A stretch of DNA of 64,000 bases, taken from TMED109 sp015660425 (GTDB lineage Bacteria; Pseudomonadota; Alphaproteobacteria; TMED109). The translations under genes and the position numbers were made by a program. The notes under the pieces were generated by a model. The model saw only the letters and a program-made list of their open reading frames with translations. It ran no database searches and had not been told where the DNA came from. Below are positions 55,987 through 64,000 of the stretch, one piece after another (the first letter of the stretch is position 1; each line of letters begins with the position of its first letter). The stretch spans positions 62,001 through 126,000 of the forward strand of contig JAPYTH010000001.1 in assembly GCA_029936295.1 (NCBI GenBank). The letters run 5' to 3'.

Positions 55987-57115
55987 TAATCTTAGTATAA
56001 GTTTAAAAAAAAAGTCTCAAAAATATTTAGCTCAATATGGAACAGTTATGTTCATAAACAAAAATAATATAATTCATAACTCTAATATAATTTCAGATAA
56101 ATGTATAAATAAAATTATAAGTCCAGTAATAAAGTCAGATGCTTATGGAATAGGTGCCAAACAACTAACTAAAATTTTAATTGAATGTGGTTATAAAAGT
56201 TTTTTTTTAGGCAACTTAGCAGAAGGATCAGAAATTAGGAAAAAATTTCAAAATATAGATCTTTTTATTATGAATTGTGGATACCCATTTAATATTAAGT
56301 ATCTTAAGAAATATAAATTAATTCCGGTAATTAACAACTTAGAAAATTTAAAATCCTGGTCTAAATATAGCACTAAAAGAGATTACTGTATTATCCATGT
56401 TGATACAGGAATGAATAGACTAGGTATTAATTTAAAAGATATAAAAAATTCTTTAAATAATAAATATTTTAATAAAATAAATATAAAATTTATTATGAGC
56501 CATTTAGCTTGTGCAGAAGATATAAACAATTTAATGAATAATAAACAATTAAATGAACTAAAAAATTGTACTAAGTTATTAAGCATAATTACTAAAAAAG
56601 AAATAAAATCTAGTATATGCAACTCTTCAGGTATTTGGTTAGGTAAAAAATATTTATTAAACATTGTAAGGCCAGGAGCAGCCTTTTTAGGAATAAACCC
56701 TATTTTAAATAAGAATAATCCTCTTAAAGAAACAATATCACTCTATGCACAAATATCACAAATTAGAGAGGTTTCCAAAAATGATACTATAGGCTATGGG
56801 AGAACTTTAACTATAAAAAAAGAGAACAGAATCGCTACCATATCAATTGGGTACTCTAATGGCTTATCAAGACTTTTATCCAATATTGGAGATGTATATA
56901 TTAAGAAAAAAAAATTGAAAATCCTAGGAAGAGTTTCTATGGATCTAACTGTTATAGATATTAGTGTATTTAAAGATGGAGAAATAAAGAATGGAGATAT
57001 AGTAGAAATTTTTGGACCTAACCGAACATTAGAAAATTTTGCAAAAATTAATAAAACTATTCCCTATGAAATCTTGTGTACAATGACAAAAACCATTCCT
57101 AAATTAATAACTTAA
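55976..57115 (+). CDS. alr: Alanine racemase
   Basis: A PLP enzyme making D-alanine for peptidoglycan. The 379-residue protein has the PLP lysine in SPVIKSDAYGIG (K53), HVDTGMNRLGI, SHLACAED, RPGAAFLGINP and the catalytic Tyr region IGYGRTL; the end VDIVEIFGP-type block reads GDIVEIFGP. It overlaps dnaB by 11 bases, so the pair is coupled. The radA gene, frequent between alr and cvpA in relatives, is absent. Confidence 0.95.
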   Translation: MEINNLSISLKKKSQKYLAQYGTVMFINKNNIIHNSNIISDKCINKIISPVIKSDAYGIGAKQLTKILIECGYKSFFLGNLAEGSEIRKKFQNIDLFIMNCGYPFNIKYLKKYKLIPVINNLENLKSWSKYSTKRDYCIIHVDTGMNRLGINLKDIKNSLNNKYFNKINIKFIMSHLACAEDINNLMNNKQLNELKNCTKLLSIITKKEIKSSICNSSGIWLGKKYLLNIVRPGAAFLGINPILNKNNPLKETISLYAQISQIREVSKNDTIGYGRTLTIKKENRIATISIGYSNGLSRLLSNIGDVYIKKKKLKILGRVSMDLTVIDISVFKDGEIKNGDIVEIFGPNRTLENFAKINKTIPYEILCTMTKTIPKLIT

Positions 57116-57196
57116 TATAAGTATATATAATTTCATTATTTTAAATTAAAATGTGTATAATGCTTTTAAAAAACTAATTAATAAGAAAACTTTATA

Positions 57197-57886
57197 ATGG
57201 ATTTTAATAATCTAAATATCAATATCTTAGATATAATATTACTATTAAGTATTATTATTTCAATAATTATAGGGTACGCTAGAGGATTTATAAAAGAATT
57301 ATTTTCTGTTTTTAATTGGCTATTTTCAAGTTGGTTTGCTTTTAAGTATTATACTGATTTAAAAATTATTTTGAGAGATTTTTTATCCCCAGAAATACTT
57401 GCTAATGCCCTATCTTTTAGTTTATTATTCTTATTTATTTTTATTATTATAATGTTCCTATCAAATTTTATTTCTAAAAATATTAAAAATTCTTTGCTTG
57501 GACCAATTGATAAAATTTTAGGAATGGTTTTTGGCTTATTAAGGGTATTAATATTAGTATTAGTATTAGTTATAGCCGGAAATAATACCATATGGACAAA
57601 TAATACTATACCATCATTATTATCTAAAGCTTATAGTTATCCAATGATCATTATAGGCATAACTTATATAGAAAAACTTTTGCCAAATGAAATATTATCT
57701 TTTGATTATAAAGAAATAGATATAAAAAAATTAAATTTAAAGAATATAATAGATAAAAATAAATTACTTAATGAACCTCCTATTAAAAAAAATGGAGAAA
57801 ATGAGGGATCATATACACCCGCTGAAAGAGAGCAAATGGATAGATTAAATAATATAGAGACAATTGATACAGAGAGTAGTAATTAA
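57197..57886 (+). CDS. cvpA: CvpA family membrane protein
   Basis: A 229-residue protein with four membrane helices: NILDIILLLSIIISIIIGYARGF, ELFSVFNWLFSSWFAF, LSFSLLFLFIFIIIMFLSNF, and GMVFGLLRVLILVLVLVIAG. The GYARGFIKELFSVFNWL and LGMVFGLLRV segments are CvpA hallmarks. CvpA is linked to envelope homeostasis and historically to colicin V export, and usually precedes purF, as here (78 bases). The C-terminus is a polar tail ending TPAEREQMDRL. Confidence 0.9.
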   Translation: MDFNNLNINILDIILLLSIIISIIIGYARGFIKELFSVFNWLFSSWFAFKYYTDLKIILRDFLSPEILANALSFSLLFLFIFIIIMFLSNFISKNIKNSLLGPIDKILGMVFGLLRVLILVLVLVIAGNNTIWTNNTIPSLLSKAYSYPMIIIGITYIEKLLPNEILSFDYKEIDIKKLNLKNIIDKNKLLNEPPIKKNGENEGSYTPAEREQMDRLNNIETIDTESSN

Positions 57887-57964
57887 TTAAAGAAAGTATA
57901 AAAATTAAATTACAAATGCTAAGATTAATAGAATTGATTAGTTAAGTAGAAAATATTTATATAT

Positions 57965-59398
57965 ATGTACGATGATAAACTTAAAGAAGAATGTGGAATT
58001 TTTGGTGTTTTTGGGCATCCAGATGCGGCTGCACTTACTGCACTAGGAATGCATGCTCTGCAACACAGAGGACAAGAAAGTGCAGGCATTGTATCCTTTG
58101 ATGGTAAACATTTTAACAATGAGCCTTACTTAGGTCTTGTAGGAGATCATTTTACCAAAGCTTCAGTAATTGATAAACTTCCTGGAAATTCTGCATTAGG
58201 TCACGTTAGATATTCAACTACTGGAAACACTTCTTTAAAAAATATACAGCCCCTATTTGCAGACCTAATTGGAGGAGGTATTGCCTGTGCTCATAATGGT
58301 AACCTAACTAATGGTATAGAATTAAGAAATAACTTAGTTAAAAAAGGAGCTATATTTCAATCTACTACAGATACAGAGGCACTTCTTCATTTAATAGCTC
58401 AAAGTAATAAAACTACTATAATTAAAAAAATAATAGATGCTTTATTTGAATTAGAAGGTGCCTATAGTATAGGGCTTTTAACGAATAAAAAATTAATAGC
58501 TATAAAAGATCCTTTAGGTATTAGACCTTTAGTATTAGGAGAATTAAATGGAGCTATAATTATATCCTCTGAAACATGTGCTCTAGATATAATTGGAGCT
58601 AATTATACTAGAGATATTGATAATGGAGAAGTAGTAGTAATAGATAATAATGGAATTAAATCCTATAAGCCTTTTCCTAAGGTAAAAGCTAAGCCATGTA
58701 TTTTTGAATATATATATTTTGCTCGTCCTGACAGTATTATAGGGGGAAAAAATGTTTATGATTGTAGAAAGAAAATGGGCAAGCAATTAGCAAAAGAACT
58801 TAAGACAGATGCAGATATTGTAATACCTGTACCTGACTCCGGAGTTCCAGCTGCTTTAGGATATGCTGAAGCCTCAAATATACCATACAATTTGGGCATA
58901 ATTAGAAACCATTATGTAGGTAGAACTTTTATAGAACCTATCCAAACCATAAGGCAGTTAGGTATAAAATTAAAACACAATACAAATAAAATTCTTATAG
59001 AAAATAAAAAAGTGGTCCTGATAGATGACTCTATAGTTAGAGGAACAACTGCAATAAAAATAGTGGAAATGATGAGAAACGCCGGCGCGTTAGAAGTCCA
59101 TATGAGAATATCTAGCCCTCCAATAAAGTTTCCTGATTTCTATGGTATAGACACTCCCAACCCAAGTGAATTAATAGCTTCTAGTAAATCTGTAGAAGAA
59201 ATTAAAAACTTATTAAAACTAGATAGTTTACATTTTTTATCTTTAGATGGTTTATATAAATCTATGGGACATGAATGTAGAGATAACATCAACCCACAAT
59301 ATACAGATCACTGTTTTACCGGAGAATATCCAACTAAGTTAGCAGATAGAGATGAAGGCGCTTTAGCAAACCAATTATCACTTCTAAATGATCAATAA
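57965..59398 (+). CDS. purF: Amidophosphoribosyltransferase lacking two Fe-S ligand positions
   Basis: It commits PRPP to purine synthesis. The 477-residue protein has a nine-residue propeptide before Cys10 (EECGIFGVFGH), the Ntn glutaminase domain (ALQHRGQESAGIV, HNGNLTNG), CIFEYIYFARPDS, and the PRPP motif VVLIDDSIVRGTT. Two positions that are cysteines in Fe-S-type enzymes read PDFYGIDTP and YTDHCFTG, so a cluster is unlikely, although the propeptide remains. The SDR that follows overlaps by 11 bases. Confidence 0.95.
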   Translation: MYDDKLKEECGIFGVFGHPDAAALTALGMHALQHRGQESAGIVSFDGKHFNNEPYLGLVGDHFTKASVIDKLPGNSALGHVRYSTTGNTSLKNIQPLFADLIGGGIACAHNGNLTNGIELRNNLVKKGAIFQSTTDTEALLHLIAQSNKTTIIKKIIDALFELEGAYSIGLLTNKKLIAIKDPLGIRPLVLGELNGAIIISSETCALDIIGANYTRDIDNGEVVVIDNNGIKSYKPFPKVKAKPCIFEYIYFARPDSIIGGKNVYDCRKKMGKQLAKELKTDADIVIPVPDSGVPAALGYAEASNIPYNLGIIRNHYVGRTFIEPIQTIRQLGIKLKHNTNKILIENKKVVLIDDSIVRGTTAIKIVEMMRNAGALEVHMRISSPPIKFPDFYGIDTPNPSELIASSKSVEEIKNLLKLDSLHFLSLDGLYKSMGHECRDNINPQYTDHCFTGEYPTKLADRDEGALANQLSLLNDQ

Positions 59399-60071
59399 TA
59401 ATAAACGTATAGCCCTAGTTACTGGAGCTACTGGTCAATTAGGAAAAGCTATAATCAACAGTCTAATAACTAAAAATATAGAAGTAATTTTAGTATCTAA
59501 AGATATAATAAAACTGGAAAAACTTTATGATGAAATCATTAACGCTGCTGTATTTAAACCTTTAATTATTTCTTTAGACTTAAGCCACGGAAGATCTATT
59601 GATAAATTAGGAAGCAAAATTTTTGATAAATATAGAAAATTAGATATTTTAATTAGCTGCTCCTCTTTTTTTCCTAAACTAAGTCCTATAAACCATATAT
59701 CTCCTAAAGATTTTAATAAAATAGTTGATACTAATATTACCGCTAATTGGCACTTAATAAGAGCATTTGATCCTTTACTCAGGTTAGCAAAATATGGCAG
59801 AGCCTATTTCTTAATATGCAAACAAAAAACATATAATGAAGCATATTTTAGTGCTTATTCATTGACAAGCAGTTCTTTAGAATCAATGATTAAAAATTGG
59901 CAGTTAGAAACTAAAAAATCTAATATAAAAGTTAATACATATGATCCAGGCCCTATATTAAGCAAACTTAGAAATAGTGCATTTCCTGGTGAAAATAAAA
60001 GTAAACTTAGTACTGCTGAGAACGCTGCTAATAAATTTATTACTTTATTAGAACAAAGTTACGGAGTTTAA
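59388..60071 (+). CDS. SDR-family protein with an altered catalytic site
   Basis: A 227-residue short-chain dehydrogenase-like protein. The cofactor loop VTGATGQLGKAI is intact. The usual NNAG reads ISCSSFFPK, and the active-site stretch reads FSAYSLTSSSLES, keeping a Tyr but with Ser where YxxxK has Lys. An SDR directly after purF is conserved in alphaproteobacteria, so it is probably an ortholog that has degenerated or moved to a non-redox role. It overlaps purF by 11 bases and convergent der by four. Confidence 0.83.
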   Translation: MINNNKRIALVTGATGQLGKAIINSLITKNIEVILVSKDIIKLEKLYDEIINAAVFKPLIISLDLSHGRSIDKLGSKIFDKYRKLDILISCSSFFPKLSPINHISPKDFNKIVDTNITANWHLIRAFDPLLRLAKYGRAYFLICKQKTYNEAYFSAYSLTSSSLESMIKNWQLETKKSNIKVNTYDPGPILSKLRNSAFPGENKSKLSTAENAANKFITLLEQSYGV

Positions 60072-61408
60072 ATATATGGGTTTTTACTATTTTTAAACAT
60101 TAATCTCAAAGGCACACCATATAATTCAAATTCATTTCTTAAGTTATTAAGTAAATATCGTTTATATGATTCTTCAAAATCGCCCAATAAGTTTGTAAAA
60201 AATACAAACGTAGGTGGTCTAATATTCACTTGTGTACAATATTTTATTTTTATTACCCTGCCTGATTTTAATGGAGGTGGATTTTTTTGTTGAACTATAG
60301 TTAGCCATCTATTTAATTTTGCAGTAGAAATTTTTGTATTCCATTTATCATACATTATCATAACTTCATTCATTAAATGATCTATGCCTATCTTATTTAA
60401 TGCAGATATTTCTATTAAATGTACTCCTTTCAATTGAGAAAAAGCTATATCTAGTCTTTTTCTTAATGCAACTCTAACTTCTTCTTGATTAACAACTATG
60501 TCCCATTTATTTGCAGCAATTACTAATACTCTTCCTTCTTCTACGACATGACTAGCTATTGTTAAATCTTGACGTGATAAAGCCTCATTACAATCTAATA
60601 CTAATATAACTATCTGAGCATATTTTACTGTATCTATTGCAGATTTAACTGATAATTTTTCTATTTTATCAACAACTTTACTTTTTTTTCTGATACCTGC
60701 TGTATCTACAAGCTGAAAGTTTTGCTCTTTCCATCTCAAATCTAACATAATTGAGTCTCTTGTTACTCCTGGTTGATCACCAGTTAAAACAGTATGCTCT
60801 CCTATTAAAGTATTAATTAATGTTGATTTTCCACTATTAGGCCTTCCTACAATAGCTAATCTAATAGAAGAAATATCTATAGCATCATCAATAAAATTTC
60901 TGTTATTAATGTTATTTATTAATTTTGATAAATTTTCTTCTAAAGAACCTAAACCTATTCCATGTTCTGCTGATATAATTAATGGTTCCCCATAACCTAA
61001 TTTTATAGCTTCATAAGCTTGATTTTTTTGAGCTTCCCCTTCTACTTTATTCATAGTTAATAAAATAGGACATTTAACTTTTCTTAATATTTTAGCACAA
61101 GAATAATCAAAAGGAATTATGCCTGTTCTTGCATCAAGCATAAATATTATAATATCCGCTAAATTTATAATTTCTGAAATTTTATTTATTATACTTTTGC
61201 TTAATTCATTTTTGCTATCAACTTCATCAAAACCAGCAGTATCATATAATATAAACTCTAATTTACCTAAATTTGCTTTTAAGCCTTTATTGTCTCTGGT
61301 TACCCCAGGTAAATCTGCAACTATTGCAGCTTTTCTTCTAACAAGCCTATTAAATAATGTAGACTTTCCTACGTTAGGTCTTCCAAAAATTACTACTTTA
61401 GGTAACAT
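60068..61408 (-). CDS. der: Ribosome-biogenesis GTPase Der (EngA)
   Basis: A tandem-GTPase factor of 50S assembly with 446 residues. G domain 1 has GRPNVGKSTLFNRL, DLPGVTRDN and DTAGF; domain 2 has GRPNSGKSTLINTL, DQPGVTRDS and DTAGIRKKSKV, with NKWD. The C-terminal KH-like domain holds VNIRPPTFVFFTN. It lies nine bases downstream of bamB, a common pairing, and overlaps the SDR 3' end by four bases. Confidence 0.97.
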   Translation of the reverse strand: MLPKVVIFGRPNVGKSTLFNRLVRRKAAIVADLPGVTRDNKGLKANLGKLEFILYDTAGFDEVDSKNELSKSIINKISEIINLADIIIFMLDARTGIIPFDYSCAKILRKVKCPILLTMNKVEGEAQKNQAYEAIKLGYGEPLIISAEHGIGLGSLEENLSKLINNINNRNFIDDAIDISSIRLAIVGRPNSGKSTLINTLIGEHTVLTGDQPGVTRDSIMLDLRWKEQNFQLVDTAGIRKKSKVVDKIEKLSVKSAIDTVKYAQIVILVLDCNEALSRQDLTIASHVVEEGRVLVIAANKWDIVVNQEEVRVALRKRLDIAFSQLKGVHLIEISALNKIGIDHLMNEVMIMYDKWNTKISTAKLNRWLTIVQQKNPPPLKSGRVIKIKYCTQVNIRPPTFVFFTNLLGDFEESYKRYLLNNLRNEFELYGVPLRLMFKNSKNPYI

Positions 61409-61416
61409 AATACTTC

Positions 61417-62763
61417 CTAACGATAAGCTATGACTTCAGCATCTTCAGTATAAAAAATCATAGTACCGTTTATTATTATAGGAGAGATATATGAGGGAGA
61501 ATCTAAAGTAAATACATTATCGTATTTACCATTATGACTATTTACTTTAAAAACTTTACCATCTTGACACACTAACCATATATTATTTTTAGCTAATAAT
61601 GGACCACTACATATTGGTGCATCATTAGCATTAATTTTTACTTCTTTAGAAATATTAGAAATCCACCTAACATTTCCATTCTTTCTAAAGAAATTAATTA
61701 AGCGTCCATCATTACTCAAAATAAAAACAGCATCTCCATTTACTACTGGATTATTTGAAGTTTTAATTGGTACTTCCCAAATTAATCCTCCACTAACTGA
61801 ATCTATTACAGCAAACTTTCCAGATAAAGAAGATGAATAAATTAAACCTTTATGCATTACTGGGCCTGCGTCTATATCTGTAAGTTCGAGCGAACCAAAA
61901 ATTTTTCCCTCAATGACTAAGCTTGTACTCCATAATAAAGAACCTGTTATAGGATCTAAGGCTAGTAACTCTCCTGTATTACTTGGCAAAATTACTAAAT
62001 TAGAATCTACTACAGGTGAAGCTGCTCCATTAGCTATAGCTGATACAATAGAAGCCTCATATCTCCATATTTCAGTTCCTGTGTTAATATCTATAACAAA
62101 TAACTCATTATTCACTGTCATTTGATATATAAAATTATTAAAAATAGATGGAGCACCTTGTACTGGATTATTAATATTCTTTTTCCAATCAATATTTCCA
62201 TCTTGGATATTTATTTTAATAATTTCTCCATATGATGAAGAAATTATTATATTATCTCCACTTAAAGCTAAACCTCCATCTATATTTGTATTAATACTTT
62301 CATCCTCTGGAAAAATATTTTGTTCCCATATAACATCTCCATTTTTTATATTAAGAGAGACCAATTTACCTTCTGAGTCTAAAACGTATAAGGATTCTTC
62401 ATTACCTACCGGTTGAGTGTATATTTTATTATATGTTCCTTCACCATCACCAATATTTTTTTTCCATAAAAATTTTATTTTATCATTTATAAATAAATGC
62501 TCAGGTGCACTATAATTATTTTTTCCTCGCTGACTCCAATTAGAATTTTTTACAGTATCTTCTAATGTAATAGGTAGTTTTGAGGCTTCTATATCTATTT
62601 TAATTTCTTTTTGAGAAACACTTACATCTAACCGTTTTCCCTCTATAGGTTTTTTATCATCAACTGTATACAAATCTAAAAAATCTAATTCTTTTATTGA
62701 ACTACAGCTCATAAAAAGCAAATAAATAAATATATATAGTAAAAAATTTTTAAATAAAATCAT
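61417..62763 (-). CDS. bamB: Outer-membrane assembly lipoprotein BamB
   Basis: A 448-residue PQQ-like beta-propeller. The lipobox LLFMSCSS at about 16-23 ends a lipoprotein signal; Ser at +2 predicts outer-membrane sorting. Repeats include LVSLNIKNGDVIWEQNI, IKINIQDGNIDWKKNI, LFVIDINTGTEIWRYEA, LLALDPITGSLLWSTSL and VIDSVSGGLIWEVPI. In the Bam complex it aids barrel insertion, linking to surA and lptD here. It follows the YfgM-like gene. Confidence 0.92.
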   Translation of the reverse strand: MILFKNFLLYIFIYLLFMSCSSIKELDFLDLYTVDDKKPIEGKRLDVSVSQKEIKIDIEASKLPITLEDTVKNSNWSQRGKNNYSAPEHLFINDKIKFLWKKNIGDGEGTYNKIYTQPVGNEESLYVLDSEGKLVSLNIKNGDVIWEQNIFPEDESINTNIDGGLALSGDNIIISSSYGEIIKINIQDGNIDWKKNINNPVQGAPSIFNNFIYQMTVNNELFVIDINTGTEIWRYEASIVSAIANGAASPVVDSNLVILPSNTGELLALDPITGSLLWSTSLVIEGKIFGSLELTDIDAGPVMHKGLIYSSSLSGKFAVIDSVSGGLIWEVPIKTSNNPVVNGDAVFILSNDGRLINFFRKNGNVRWISNISKEVKINANDAPICSGPLLAKNNIWLVCQDGKVFKVNSHNGKYDNVFTLDSPSYISPIIINGTMIFYTEDAEVIAYR

Positions 62764-62788
62764 TATATAATAAGCTTTAAAAAGTTAA

Positions 62789-63433
62789 TTAAGGAAAAAC
62801 AGACAATATTTCTTTAGATCTATTTTTCATATTTAAACTGACTGAGGCTTCTTCAGATAAATTTTTAAAAATATCTCTTGCTTTTGAAATATTACCTTCA
62901 TTTATTTCAATGTAACCTATATATTCTTTAGCGATAAATTGAAGATCTGAAGAACTAGAAGCTAATGCTTCTAATACTATTTTAGCCTCCTTTATATTTC
63001 TCAAAGCCATTAACATTTCAGCAGAAGATAGCTTTGCATAATCTTTATAAAAAATTGAAATATTATTTCCACTTAGTTCCTCATAAATAATTAAAGCTCC
63101 AGAAAAATCTTTATCTGACCTTCTAATTGCTGCTTCAGAAAACCTAGCTATCATTGAATGATACTCAGAGGAAGATTTTTCTTTACTAGCAAATTCTTCT
63201 AAAATTAAAACTGCACTTGTCTTATCTTCCTGCGCTATTTCCATGGCCGAAAAAAATCTAGCCGACCTCTCATTGACCTCATTTAAACTATGTTGTTTCC
63301 AAAAAGCATTAAAACCTACGCTAAATATCAATAATACTATTATAGCTATGATGTAGTACTTATACCTTTGCCATATAGTCTTAAACTTCTCTTCTCGTAA
63401 CTCTTTATCTACCTCTTGAAAGATATCACTCAC
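62789..63433 (-). CDS. YfgM-like (TPR_21) membrane-anchored protein
   Basis: A 214-residue protein. A cytosolic N-terminal stretch (IFQEVDKELREEKFKTIWQRY) precedes one membrane helix (YYIIAIIVLLIFSVGFNAFW), then a periplasmic helical region of TPR character. That topology matches YfgM, which works with the PpiD/Sec chaperone network and sits before bamB-der in many proteobacteria, as here. Sequence motifs are weak, so the call rests on topology and context. It is divergent from DUF2794. Confidence 0.8.
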   Translation of the reverse strand: MSDIFQEVDKELREEKFKTIWQRYKYYIIAIIVLLIFSVGFNAFWKQHSLNEVNERSARFFSAMEIAQEDKTSAVLILEEFASKEKSSSEYHSMIARFSEAAIRRSDKDFSGALIIYEELSGNNISIFYKDYAKLSSAEMLMALRNIKEAKIVLEALASSSSDLQFIAKEYIGYIEINEGNISKARDIFKNLSEEASVSLNMKNRSKEILSVFP

Positions 63434-63559
63434 AGTCTGCTCCTTTGTATTTCAATATATATAATTTATATATATACTAATTATAATAAATGTTAATAAT
63501 TGATTCATATAATAAACAAAACTAGAATATATAATTTATAAATAAATAAAGCACTTAAT

Positions 63560-63907
63560 TTGATTAAAAATAATATAATAACCGTAGCTAAACATAAGGT
63601 TTCTAAGGATAACTTTAGTTCTCATATTAAAAATAATGATTTTAATATAATAATGTTATTATTTTCAAGAATGCTAAAAGCAAATCAATGGAAAGACTAT
63701 AGTTTTTGTTCTGAAAAAAGTAAAATTACATTCTGTTTTTATAAACATTCATTTGAAACCCCAATCTACAAAATTATATATGAAAAAAAATCTAATAACT
63801 ATAGACAGTGGTTTATTTTGCATCAAAATACTAAAGTAAGAACTTCTGAATCATTAGAAAAAATAATAAAATGGATAGAATCCCGTTATTTAAAAAGTGT
63901 AAACTGA
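63560..63907 (+). CDS. DUF2794-like protein, divergent
   Basis: A 115-residue protein from TTG 63560. The middle fits DUF2794: LLFSRMLKANQWKDYSF, ITFCFYKHSFETPIYKI, then a Lys/Tyr stretch and SLEKIIKWIESRYLKSV at the end. The family usually reads GRMVAAGEWRDYAI with FRRASEMPLYRI, so this copy is diverged. Function is unknown. No strong ribosome site precedes the TTG, and another start is possible. Confidence 0.62.
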   Translation: MIKNNIITVAKHKVSKDNFSSHIKNNDFNIIMLLFSRMLKANQWKDYSFCSEKSKITFCFYKHSFETPIYKIIYEKKSNNYRQWFILHQNTKVRTSESLEKIIKWIESRYLKSVN

Positions 63908-63914
63908 ATATTAT

Positions 63915-64000
63915 TTTATTTACAATTCAAAGACTTTAAAATACTCGTATTATCCGTTTTTTCTTCAGTTATAATACCATCTAAAATTGAACTAGCTTTT
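63915..64000 (-). CDS. C-terminal end of a gene cut by the right window edge
   Basis: Reading the minus strand from the window edge, an open frame KASSILDGIITEEKTDNTS is followed by ILKSLNCK and a TAA at 63915-63917. It lies eight bases from the convergent DUF2794 stop, in keeping with the tight spacing here. Too short to identify; the frame could also be chance. Confidence 0.4.

Noticed and set aside
1..64000. CRISPR arrays, insertion sequences, prophage, tRNA or rRNA genes
   Set aside because: No spaced repeats, transposase motifs, phage genes, cloverleaf or rRNA sequence were recognised; the window reads as ordinary core genome.

Overview
The window is a gene-dense, strongly AT-rich stretch of an alphaproteobacterial core genome. 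Several signatures point to that class: a cell-cycle regulator of the TrcR/DUF1013 family, an NDUFA12-like complex I subunit, DUF1192, DUF2125, DUF2155, DUF2794, DUF4167, an HdaA-like protein, and the neighbourhoods chorismate mutase-tyrC-metX-metW, aroQ-accB-accC-aat, lptF-lptG-lptD-surA-rsmA-gmk and mltG-fabF-acpP-fabG-fabD/rpsF-rpsR-rplI-dnaB-alr-cvpA-purF. That order resembles Rhodospirillales-type genomes. The very low G+C, tiny intergenic gaps and missing linkage partners suggest a streamlined, probably free-living (marine-type) lineage with intact amino-acid, cofactor and lipid synthesis. The exact taxon is inference. No tRNA, rRNA, insertion sequence, phage gene, toxin-antitoxin pair, restriction system or CRISPR array was seen.

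Layout. 1-5000 (+): isoprenoid ispG, hisS, release factor prfA with its methylase prmC, then DUF4167. 5-8.6 kb (-): a long LysM/M23 endopeptidase and a proline iminopeptidase. 8.7-13.9 kb: rpmE, a thioesterase and DUF1192 (-), then a quinone oxidoreductase, trcR, hldE and DUF2125 (+). 13.9-17.6 kb: tyrC and chorismate mutase (-) facing metX-metW (+). 17.6-25.5 kb: amiC (-), rne (+), an aminotransferase (-), then M48 protease, DsbA-like protein, NDUFA12, a 70-aa protein and DUF2155 (+). 25.5-33.7 kb: aat-accC-accB-aroQ (-), a thiS-thiG fusion and a CurA-like reductase (+), aspS (-), rnd (+). 33.7-40.1 kb: SDR, hdaA, AI-2E family permease and DUF2066 (-), purM (+), ndk and pepA (-). 40.2-46.9 kb (+): the LPS-export and outer-membrane cluster lptF-lptG-lptD-surA-rsmA. 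46.9-51.9 kb (-): gmk, mltG and fatty-acid genes fabF-acpP-fabG-fabD. 52-60 kb (+): rpsF-rpsR-DUF2232-rplI-dnaB-alr-cvpA-purF-SDR. 60-64 kb: der, bamB and a YfgM-like protein (-), DUF2794 (+), and a cut gene (-) at the right edge.

The genes form housekeeping groups: outer-membrane biogenesis (lptFGD, surA, bamB, BepA-like M48, hldE), peptidoglycan remodelling (M23, amiC, mltG, alr), fatty-acid synthesis (accBC, fabDGF, acpP), and translation and RNA (prfA/prmC, ribosomal proteins L31, S6, S18 and L9, rne, rnd, hisS, aspS).

I did not find a novel defence, mobile or biosynthetic system. The points most worth checking are: (i) metX and mltG have no ATG, GTG or TTG between the last in-frame stop and their conserved domains, so ATT initiation is likely; (ii) both 100-N gaps (in lptD and rplI) are flanked by identical sequence, and collapsing it restores full-length frames, so both are probably scaffolding artefacts; (iii) a near-identical 16-base palindrome lies in two divergent promoter regions (pepA/lptF and fabD/rpsF); (iv) two short-chain dehydrogenases have lost catalytic residues and PurF has lost Fe-S ligands.
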